A program made the position numbers and the translations under genes. Shown here one piece after another: positions 31,932 to 38,521 of a stretch of DNA of 38,521 nucleotides; the first letter of the stretch is position 1; every line of letters starts with the position of its first letter. The DNA is from Candidatus Paralachnospira avium (GTDB lineage: Bacteria > Bacillota > Clostridia > Lachnospirales > Lachnospiraceae): contig CAJFUL010000065.1 in the NCBI GenBank assembly GCA_904420245.1, positions 1 to 38,521 on the forward strand, given 5' to 3'. Under the pieces are notes generated by a model, which was not told the origin of the DNA, made no database searches, and worked only from the letters and a program-made list of their open reading frames with translations.

Positions 31932-34900
31932 TTAATTCTTATAATTAACTTTTTCTTCTTCTGATTCGGCTTCGTCCTCCGGTAATTCTGTCTCTTCGCT
32001 TTCTTCAGGAATCCATACTGCCGAAGAACTTTCTTCCACTTCTGAGCTTTCTTCCACTTCCGAGCTTTCTAACGTTCCTTCCGTTTCCTCGCTTTTTATG
32101 GTTTCCTCCGTAGTCGTGGCTTCCTCTGAAGGCACCGTACTTTCGACATTCTCGCTCGATTCCACTGTTTCTTCCTCAGCTCTTGAAGATTCCTGTGTTT
32201 CCACAGCCGTACTCTCGGAAGTTTCTTCAATCACAATATATGAGTTCTCCTCACTAGACAATCCGTTGCCTCCCTTCGGCACCAACTGGATCTGGATTGC
32301 CTCCAGCCACTTCGACTGCCCTGCCGTCCCAGCTGTTTCACCATTCTTTGCCCATCCAAGCCAACCATACGTCTGCGCGTGAACCCGATAATAAATATCA
32401 TAGTACTCTGCTATTTCTCCAGTCAATCGGATCTCAATCGCCTCCAGACGCTTTGCCTGGCCTGTCGTCCCACTCTGTGTTCCATTTCTTACCCAGTCAA
32501 GCCATCCATAGCTTTGCACATGGGTCCTATATTCTATATTCCCCGCATAATCCATATTCATGAGCTTAATAGAAATAGATTCAAGACGTTTTGCCAAGCC
32601 AGTCGTTCCGCTCACAGCGCCATTGGATACCTCTTCCTGCCAGCCATAGCTTTGTACATGGGTAGTATAAAACACTCCGGTCGGGCAGCAAAAAGGCCTC
32701 TCTGTCGCTCCGGGAGCAGCCCCTCCTTTTGCCACCAAACGAATTTCGATGGCTTCCAACCGCTTTGCGTAATCCGCCGTACCTGCAGATTCTCCATTTT
32801 TAGCCCAATCCAACCAACCAAAACTTTGCGCATGTACTCTGTAATAAACATCGTATTTTTCCGCCATCTCTCCAGTCAGACGGATTTGGATTGCTTCCAT
32901 TCGTTTTGCCTGGCCGCTTGTTCCGCTGACAGCGCCATTGGATACCCACTTCTGCCACCCATACGTTTGAAGATATGTTCTATACTCAATTCCGCCAGAA
33001 TAAGGAAGACCGTCCTCCAACCGGATCTGGATTGCTTCCAATCTTTTAGCCTGGCCAGTCGTACCGCTTAACTCTCCATCTTTTCTCCATCCCAACCAGC
33101 CATAGCTCTGGGCATGTGTTTGATAAGTCACCATTCCGTCCTTATAAATACAGGCTTGTCCGCCATTATTATTAAACGAAGATCCCTTCACCACCAAGCG
33201 GATCTGAATAGCTTCCGCCCTCTTCCCAAGCCCAACTGTTCCGGCGCCTTCGCCATTTTTAGCCCAGCCAAGCCAGCCATAGCTTTGGGAATAAATCCTA
33301 TAGTAAATATCATAGTGTTCCGCCAACTCTCCAGTCAGCTGGAGCCTGACCGCTTGGATACTCTTTCCTTGTCCCGGCCTTCCGTTCTGGAGCAGAGCGT
33401 CCTGATAACCAAGCCATCCAAAAGTTTCCATATGTACCTCAATCTGGATTCCGCCTGTTAAATCAACACTATCCAAAGCCAGCTGGAGCCCTTCAATCCC
33501 TTTGTTTTGCCCTTCCGTACCTGCAGTTACGCCGCCATTTTTCCATTCCTGCCATCCAGTCCCGGACACATACGCTCTATACGAAATAGACGCATTTGTC
33601 CCAAGTTCCGATGTATCCTCGTATACTCCAGACTCGCTGATCATCTCATACTGCCCCGATCCAAGCTGCAGCATCAAATATCCATTTTCATAAACGGCTT
33701 CCATCTCCTGAGAATTCACTGAAACCATGGTTTTTTCCGGATTATTGGTCGGAAGATAAACAACTGCCTCCGTATTGGAGGGAATCTTTACCTGTGTCTT
33801 TAATCGTCCATCCCCAAGCATCTCATAGGAGGCTTCTATACTTCCTTTTACAGTAGGGATCTTGATCGAAGCTGCTGCCACGCCTCCCGGCTGAAGCTTG
33901 ATCTGAAATATCCCAAATCCTCCTGTCAAAGGCTGTATGCCGAACATTCCACGCGCCATCTGACTGGCCGGAGCAGACCCCCACGGATGAGAATATGTCA
34001 TATTAGCTTTGCTGGCTGGATTCCAAGCTTCTGTTGTGATCGTAGCTCCCAGCTGATACATCATATAGGCCCAGCTTCTTACTCCGTCATTGGTATTCGG
34101 ATTTGACATGACCTTTCTGGCCAAATCCCCATGATCACTTTCGTACAGCCCCTGAAGCAAAAAAAATGTTCCATAAACGCTCATATTGACAAATCCTTCC
34201 GCTTCAATGGAATCTGCCATGTGATCCGCCATACTTTGATCTCCATAGATCCCATAAGCCAATGCATAAGCTGTGGCATGCTGCGCACAGTGGCTTACCG
34301 GAGTTCCCGCCTCATTAAGTCCATCACAAAATCTCCCTGTATCATCCTGGTACAGTTTAGAAATCATAGTATTTCGTATCGTATTGGCTCTGTCTTGATA
34401 ACGGACAGCATCTTCTGTTTTTCCCAATGCCTCTGCTATAGATGCCATATCCTCATAAGCCCCTACGCAAACAGCATTGAATACCGTATTATAAGATACG
34501 CTCGTATCATAATCATCCCGCTCCGTGATCGGCCAATCGATCAACAACGTCTTGTTCGGTTTTCTAACCATGCCTACGCTGGCATTAAAGTAAGAATCAT
34601 ACAGCTTTCCGCAAAGAGCACTATAATTTTCCTCCAAATAAGAAATATCACCTGTATATAAATAGTCCTGCCAAGCCCAATTAATACAAAAAAGCTGGTA
34701 TTCTGCCGGCCAAGTAGGATAATTACTAAGATAGTCTAAAGAAAACCTGGACAAACTATAGTCATCCTCAAATGTACAGCTGGACAACATATTGATCAGG
34801 CCATCTCCTTCATACGCTGCTCTTTCCCTGCTTTGAGAGTCCACGTAAAGATCTTGGTTCGTTGCCTTGATCGTATATTTTGTCATCTCATAGATATCAT

Positions 34901-36302
34901 TTAATATGGAATTACTGCTGGAAAAAGAAGATTCCTCTTCCGAAAATCCCTGCCGGATCTCCATCCCGGAAACCATATCTACCGTCAAGCTTATCGGGCA
35001 ATTATCGATCTGGACATAGCGAAACGCCTTCATGCTGATATCCTGCAGTTCCTGACTGCCTGCTTTTAACGTCCATGTTTCCTGATAAACATTTCCCGTC
35101 CCCATCTTGTAACGGACCGTACCATCACTATTCAGCTCCTCGCCATAAGAAATCGTGACCTGCCTTTGAGCCGGCATGCTGACCTTTAGCTTCAGGCTTC
35201 CGATAATTTCTTTTCCAAGATCGATCAAATATGAATCGGAATCCAATTTTTTTATGCTTGAAGCCTTACATTCATATCGAGTGATATTTTCTGAAGCATA
35301 TGGCGTAAGCTCCCCAAGGGAATCTATCTGCCCAGCGTCCCGGACTCCCCCCCAACTTCCGGCATTATACGAAGCCGCTGACCAATTATAGGGATAGCTG
35401 GTTCCATTCATATTCTGACGGCTGGCATGATAATAAGCGCCGACTCCCAGATTACTCCCATCCCTGCCAAAAATGGCATCTGCATCCAATTTCTTCCACT
35501 GATTCTGATCCCGTCCTGAATTTACAAGGATATCGCTGCTCCCATCCGAATAAAAGAAGGTGATCTGACATAAAAACCCCTGATCTTCTTCCGAATAACA
35601 GACTGCTCCTAATGCGTTAGTTCCAGACTGTATATATTCTGTAATATCGAAAGTATTATAGTACAGCGCACCATCATTGAGCCTGCTGGGGCCCATACCG
35701 ATCAGATATCCGTTGACATAAAAATCATATACAAATTGGCGCGCAGGTTCCGGCGACACAGCCGTCACACTGGCGATTACCTTCTCTGCTTCTTTTCCAT
35801 TAAATTGAAATGTATGGCGTAAAAATACAAATGCTTCATCCTGGCTTCCCCAGATTGCCTTCTTGCTGGCCCATTTACTTGAAACAGACGTTGAAAATGC
35901 CTGAGGCGACGACAGAGCTCCTTCAAGCCCTTCCGAATCCTTTATCTGAACGCACCAGTAGTACAGCTCATTATCCTGAAGCACTTCCGCCAAAGCGTCA
36001 ATTTTGACACCTGCACTGCTGCTGCTTTCCACCCATCCGGTATCATACAGATAATCTGCCGATGCCATAGCAGCAGCAGTCTCGCCGATCACGATCCTAT
36101 ACGCAGTCTGTTTTTCATTATAATCCGGATCTGAAAAAGCCCACGAAAACCGAAGCGTTTCTTTCGGAACTCCATACGGCTCCTCCAACAGATTGATCTT
36201 TAAATTTTCCGGTGCATCCGGTGCGTTTCCGGCAGCCTGTCCACCAATGGACCAAACACCCAACAATATAAAAATCCCAAATAAAACTGCCTTCAGTTTC
36301 AC
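31932..36302 (-). CDS. Secreted GH78-like (alpha-L-rhamnosidase) protein with nine ChW repeats
   Basis: Very large exported protein (1456 aa). Signal peptide at 1-23; fibronectin-like domain (about 27-140); GH78 accessory beta domains to about 440; (alpha/alpha)6 barrel about 460-780; C-terminal beta domain with SHPWGSAPASQMARGMFG. The GH78 acid cluster is recognisable: D488, E493 and D500 in VDSQSRERAAYEGDG keep the D-x4-E-x6-D spacing, and E758 (GATITTEAW) matches the proposed base. Nine ChW repeats follow (about 903-1340), then an acidic Ser/Glu/Thr tail (about 1345-1456) with no LPxTG. The start is GTG at 36302 behind GAGGTG. It lies 33 nt after the lysozyme gene and shares its repeats. 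Expected to cleave alpha-rhamnosides at the cell surface; the exact substrate is unknown. Confidence 0.85.
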   Translation of the reverse strand: MKLKAVLFGIFILLGVWSIGGQAAGNAPDAPENLKINLLEEPYGVPKETLRFSWAFSDPDYNEKQTAYRIVIGETAAAMASADYLYDTGWVESSSSAGVKIDALAEVLQDNELYYWCVQIKDSEGLEGALSSPQAFSTSVSSKWASKKAIWGSQDEAFVFLRHTFQFNGKEAEKVIASVTAVSPEPARQFVYDFYVNGYLIGMGPSRLNDGALYYNTFDITEYIQSGTNALGAVCYSEEDQGFLCQITFFYSDGSSDILVNSGRDQNQWKKLDADAIFGRDGSNLGVGAYYHASRQNMNGTSYPYNWSAASYNAGSWGGVRDAGQIDSLGELTPYASENITRYECKASSIKKLDSDSYLIDLGKEIIGSLKLKVSMPAQRQVTISYGEELNSDGTVRYKMGTGNVYQETWTLKAGSQELQDISMKAFRYVQIDNCPISLTVDMVSGMEIRQGFSEEESSFSSSNSILNDIYEMTKYTIKATNQDLYVDSQSRERAAYEGDGLINMLSSCTFEDDYSLSRFSLDYLSNYPTWPAEYQLFCINWAWQDYLYTGDISYLEENYSALCGKLYDSYFNASVGMVRKPNKTLLIDWPITERDDYDTSVSYNTVFNAVCVGAYEDMASIAEALGKTEDAVRYQDRANTIRNTMISKLYQDDTGRFCDGLNEAGTPVSHCAQHATAYALAYGIYGDQSMADHMADSIEAEGFVNMSVYGTFFLLQGLYESDHGDLARKVMSNPNTNDGVRSWAYMMYQLGATITTEAWNPASKANMTYSHPWGSAPASQMARGMFGIQPLTGGFGIFQIKLQPGGVAAASIKIPTVKGSIEASYEMLGDGRLKTQVKIPSNTEAVVYLPTNNPEKTMVSVNSQEMEAVYENGYLMLQLGSGQYEMISESGVYEDTSELGTNASISYRAYVSGTGWQEWKNGGVTAGTEGQNKGIEGLQLALDSVDLTGGIQIEVHMETFGWLGYQDALLQNGRPGQGKSIQAVRLQLTGELAEHYDIYYRIYSQSYGWLGWAKNGEGAGTVGLGKRAEAIQIRLVVKGSSFNNNGGQACIYKDGMVTYQTHAQSYGWLGWRKDGELSGTTGQAKRLEAIQIRLEDGLPYSGGIEYRTYLQTYGWQKWVSNGAVSGTSGQAKRMEAIQIRLTGEMAEKYDVYYRVHAQSFGWLDWAKNGESAGTADYAKRLEAIEIRLVAKGGAAPGATERPFCCPTGVFYTTHVQSYGWQEEVSNGAVSGTTGLAKRLESISIKLMNMDYAGNIEYRTHVQSYGWLDWVRNGTQSGTTGQAKRLEAIEIRLTGEIAEYYDIYYRVHAQTYGWLGWAKNGETAGTAGQSKWLEAIQIQLVPKGGNGLSSEENSYIVIEETSESTAVETQESSRAEEETVESSENVESTVPSEEATTTEETIKSEETEGTLESSEVEESSEVEESSSAVWIPEESEETELPEDEAESEEEKVNYKN
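32283..33596 (-). repeat. Nine ChW repeats in three A-B-C triads (GH78-like protein)
   Basis: Each unit is about 46-55 residues with a core like YGWLGWAKNGExAGT, then KRLEAIQIRL. Units come in a fixed order: A (variable, ends in a short loop), B (ends LTGEMAEKYD), C (starts IYYRVHAQ, ends LVxKGG plus a linker). The order A-B-C occurs three times, so the array grew by copying whole triads. ChW repeats in clostridia are surface-associated modules. Confidence 0.9.
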
Positions 36303-36335
36303 CTGTGCACCTCATTCTTTCTATCTTATAAATCG

Positions 36336-38297
36336 TCAATACACTTTATAACATAAATCCAAATCTACATTTCCAGAAATTCCATCAACTCTGCCGCTGC
36401 TGGTAAACTGCCAAATTTGAACATTGGTAAGGTTTGTCCAATTTCCTCCTTCATAGCCCGTATCATATACCATCTGCCGCATCGATTCGCTACTGAAATC
36501 CAGAACATCGTCACTCCAGCGGTACCTGGCCAGCCAAATATCATACGAAGCTGCGATACTGCTGTAATCGAAAGCATCCTTCAGCTTACTGGGACTTCCA
36601 TAAATGCATGTCTTATAACCCGCATCCTGAAAAACCTTGCAAAATTCCCGAGCCATGGCCATATTATTTAGCTTGGCAGCTGCCGTCATATGCTCTTCTT
36701 CCTCCAGATCAAAAGCAATCGGATATGTAAAATCATATCCTTCAATTAAACTCAAAGCATATTCCGCATCTTCACGTGCCTCTTCAGGTGTAGAGGAATA
36801 AATATATACATAACCGCCTATTTCAATCCCATTGACCAATGCTCCCCGGGCATTAGCATCAAAATAACGGTCTTTCATCAACCGGCCGGCTGTTTCCGTA
36901 GTATTTTTCTGCGTAATCCGGAGCATTGCAAAATCCGCTCCATCTGCCTTTACCTTATTCCAATTAATGCTCCCCTGCCAGGAAGAGACGTCGATTCCCC
37001 AAAACTGCGGCTTGTAAAAAGTATCACTTGTAGACCCCGGTGCTTCTCCGCCCTTTTCAACCAACTGTATCTCAATCGCTTCCATCCTCTTTGCATACGC
37101 TTCGCTTCCTGCTGATGCCCCATTACACGCCCAGCCAGTCCACCCAAAAGTCTGACAGTGGACTCGATAGTAAATATCATATTTTTCCGCCATTTCACCG
37201 GTCAAACGGATCTGAATAGCCTCCAATCGTTTTGTCTGCCCTGTTGTACCCGCAGTCGCTCCATTGGATACCCATTCCATCCAGCCATAAGTTTGGCAAT
37301 GGACCCGGTACTCAATATTACCCGGAATCAGGCTGTGATTTTCTAATTTAATCTGAACCGCTTCTAACCTCTTTTCTTCTCCCACAGTTCCGCTGGTCTC
37401 TCCATTGAATACGCTGGACAACCATCCATAGGTCTGCGCATGGCTCGTGTACGTCACCCTCAAGTCCTCTATATATGCTCCGTTAGTACTCCCCGGCGCA
37501 GCACCTCCCTTTTCTACCAGACAGATTTCTATGGCTTCTGCTCTCTTTGTTAAACCTGCTGTTCCGGCCGCTTCACCATTCTTAGCCCAGCCCAGCCACC
37601 CATAGGTCTGTACATGGAGACGGTAATAAATATCATATGTTTCTGCCAGTTCCCCCGTCAGACGGATCTGGACCGCTTCTATTCGTTTCGCTTGATCTAC
37701 AGTCCCGCTCACAGCGCCATCGGAAACCCAAGGCATCCATCCATAAGTCTGCGCGTGCACCCGGTATTCCACATTTCCCTCTAATTCTGTGTCCGAAATC
37801 CGGATCTCCAGTGCTTCTATCCGTTTTGCCTGTCCGGTCATCCCAGAAAGCATCCCATTCTGTACATAAGGCTGCCAACGAAATGTCTGAAGATACGTAC
37901 GATACTCCACTTTTGCTGTTCCAGCTTTCTCCGAGCTGTTTAAAGAAATATCATTGCTCTGACTCTGTTCCGGTTCCGATTCTTCCAATCCCGATGTCTC
38001 CGTCAAAACCGTCTCCTCTTCTTCTGTAGTCGGATCGGCTTCTGTTCTGTCAGCTGACTCCTGAACAGAAGTGTTTTGCGAGTTCTCCTCTTCCTCAGAT
38101 GATAAAACCTCTGAAGATTCTCCGCTGCTGCTCTCTTCCGTTGTCTCAGAACTACTCTCTTCTGCTGTCAGCTCTTCTCCGGAAGCTTCCTCTATTTGCT
38201 CCCCTTCTACCCGAAGCTCTCTTGTATTCGACAATGCCAATAACAAAGACATCAGCAAACACAATGCCAAACATTTTATCCTTAAGGCTTTTTTCAA
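36336..38297 (-). CDS. Secreted GH25 lysozyme (muramidase) with six ChW repeats
   Basis: Exported peptidoglycan hydrolase (653 aa). Signal peptide at about 1-24; acidic Ser/Glu/Thr-rich stretch (about 30-125); six ChW repeats (about 130-420) in two A-B-C triads; C-terminal GH25 domain from about 433 to the end. The GH25 active site is seen as D436 (FWGIDVSSW) and D530/E532 (AFDLEEEE), with WLARYRW and VQIWQFTSSGRV-GISGNVDLD later. It cleaves between MurNAc and GlcNAc in known members. The start is TTG at 38297 behind GGAGG, giving a proper signal peptide. It begins the transcript that continues into the GH78-like gene 33 nt on. The modular order (acidic, ChW, enzyme) is the reverse of its neighbour (enzyme, ChW, acidic). 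Confidence 0.93.
   Translation of the reverse strand: MKKALRIKCLALCLLMSLLLALSNTRELRVEGEQIEEASGEELTAEESSSETTEESSSGESSEVLSSEEEENSQNTSVQESADRTEADPTTEEEETVLTETSGLEESEPEQSQSNDISLNSSEKAGTAKVEYRTYLQTFRWQPYVQNGMLSGMTGQAKRIEALEIRISDTELEGNVEYRVHAQTYGWMPWVSDGAVSGTVDQAKRIEAVQIRLTGELAETYDIYYRLHVQTYGWLGWAKNGEAAGTAGLTKRAEAIEICLVEKGGAAPGSTNGAYIEDLRVTYTSHAQTYGWLSSVFNGETSGTVGEEKRLEAVQIKLENHSLIPGNIEYRVHCQTYGWMEWVSNGATAGTTGQTKRLEAIQIRLTGEMAEKYDIYYRVHCQTFGWTGWACNGASAGSEAYAKRMEAIEIQLVEKGGEAPGSTSDTFYKPQFWGIDVSSWQGSINWNKVKADGADFAMLRITQKNTTETAGRLMKDRYFDANARGALVNGIEIGGYVYIYSSTPEEAREDAEYALSLIEGYDFTYPIAFDLEEEEHMTAAAKLNNMAMAREFCKVFQDAGYKTCIYGSPSKLKDAFDYSSIAASYDIWLARYRWSDDVLDFSSESMRQMVYDTGYEGGNWTNLTNVQIWQFTSSGRVDGISGNVDLDLCYKVY
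37038..37910 (-). repeat. Six ChW repeats in two A-B-C triads (lysozyme)
   Basis: Same unit type and same A-B-C order as in 32283-33596. B units end LTGELAETYD or LTGEMAEKYD; C units start IYYRLHVQ or IYYRVHCQ and end LVEKGG followed by APGST. The very close match between B/C units of the two proteins points to recent duplication or ongoing gene conversion. Confidence 0.9.
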
Positions 38298-38351
38298 TTC
38301 TGTTCCTCCATTTCGTCTCCAATGCTACACACCATATAACCGCTGTTGTAT

Positions 38352-38380
38352 ATTATATAGTTTATTTCTTCAGATGACAA
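38352..38380 (-). promoter_or_regulatory. Promoter of the lysozyme-GH78-GT operon
   Basis: On the minus strand: TTGTCA (38375-38380), 17-nt spacer, TATAAT (38352-38357), about 55 nt before the TTG start of the lysozyme gene. This is the only good promoter seen upstream of the three closely spaced genes. Confidence 0.8.
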
Positions 38381-38439
38381 TGGAAAATCCTCCCCTATTT
38401 CTCCTCGAACATGAAAAATGGGGCTGTCGCATCAATTGA

Positions 38440-38500
38440 TATGCTCCCTTCTAGGTAGACAAGTAAAATAATAAAAACTTGTCACTTAGGAGGGAGCATA
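38440..38500. repeat. Imperfect 24-25-nt inverted repeat at the right edge, possible IS end
   Basis: The arm at 38440-38464 (TATGCTCCCTTCTAGGTAG...) is nearly the reverse complement of 38477-38500 (...TTAGGAGGGAGCATA), separated by 12 AT-rich nt. The right arm carries the ribosome site of the gene that starts at 38504. A GGGGCTGTCGCA motif lies just outside (38420-38431). The layout resembles the left end of an insertion sequence, where such a hairpin limits incoming transcription and translation. Confidence 0.5.
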
Positions 38501-38503
38501 TTT

Positions 38504-38521
38504 ATGTATAAAAGGAAAATA
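38504..38521 (+). CDS. Start of a gene cut by the window edge, possibly a transposase
   Basis: ATG at 38504 with AGGAGGG nine nt upstream; only MYKRKI is visible before the window ends. The plus orientation, AT-rich context and the inverted repeat over its ribosome site suggest the first open frame of an insertion sequence. The six residues alone prove nothing. Confidence 0.4.

Noticed and set aside
32283-37910. Repeated blocks considered as a CRISPR-like or satellite array
   Set aside because: The periodicity is about 140-165 bp, in frame, and encodes ChW protein repeats; there are no short identical repeats with unique spacers.
1-38521. tRNA, rRNA or phage attachment sites
   Set aside because: No cloverleaf, rRNA segment or direct-repeat attachment pair was recognised on either strand by reading.

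Overview
The window looks like chromosomal DNA of an anaerobic, low-GC-phylum (Firmicutes/Bacillota) clostridium, probably Lachnospiraceae. This is inferred from strong GGAGG ribosome sites with some TTG/GTG starts, a lipobox sugar-binding protein with an RbsA/RbsC-type importer, DapL-type lysine synthesis, an ANTAR regulator beside glnA, a Csp-like subtilase, a ClpX variant, and surface proteins built from ChW ('clostridial hydrophobic with conserved W') repeats. Almost all genes lie on the minus strand. The exceptions are galU and an LspA-like gene, plus a gene start at the right edge.

Layout by coordinate. (1) 60-7726 is a sugar import and phosphorylation operon read leftwards: RpiR regulator, ADP-dependent glucokinase/phosphofructokinase-family kinase, xylulokinase-like FGGY kinase, double-domain ABC ATPase, permease, binding protein. 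A consensus promoter flanked by an inverted repeat precedes rpiR. A strong terminator plus a second promoter separates the binding protein from the rest. (2) 8167-12181 is glnA, an ANTAR regulator, dapF and dapL, joining nitrogen assimilation to diaminopimelate synthesis. Its promoter overlaps the hisC stop codon and leaves a leader of about 250 nt. (3) 12467-15295 is glmM, a vanZ-like gene and hisC. (4) 15506-18321 is rfbA-rfbB-rfbD for dTDP-L-rhamnose (no rfbC in the window), with back-to-back promoters towards galU and an LspA-like gene at 18459-19821. (5) 19814-25191 holds a TIM-barrel protein of unknown function, a Csp-like subtilisin, a long-linker ClpX and a membrane HtrA protease. (6) 25400-29352 holds an LCP cell-wall ligase, a polyprenyl-phosphate sugar transferase and a GT2 glycosyltransferase. 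(7) 29694-38297 is visibly more AT-rich and holds a tandem-domain glycosyltransferase, a very large GH78-like secreted protein and a GH25 lysozyme. (8) The last ~80 bases look like the left end of an insertion sequence.

How the parts fit: rfbABD, galU and glmM supply nucleotide sugars. The sugar transferase, GT2 and tandem GT build a lipid-linked polysaccharide, and the LCP protein would attach it to peptidoglycan. Next to this, one apparent operon encodes two secreted proteins with the same ChW architecture: a muramidase and a putative alpha-L-rhamnosidase. In both, the ChW repeats are arranged as strict A-B-C triads (two triads in the lysozyme, three in the GH78 protein). A joint role in remodelling a rhamnose-bearing wall polymer is my inference and the most interesting proposal here. 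Other notable items are a two-copy intergenic repeat (12284-12382 and 15361-15476, opposite strands), the atypical ANTAR receiver, and the pairing of an ADP-dependent sugar kinase with a pentulose-type kinase in one operon.
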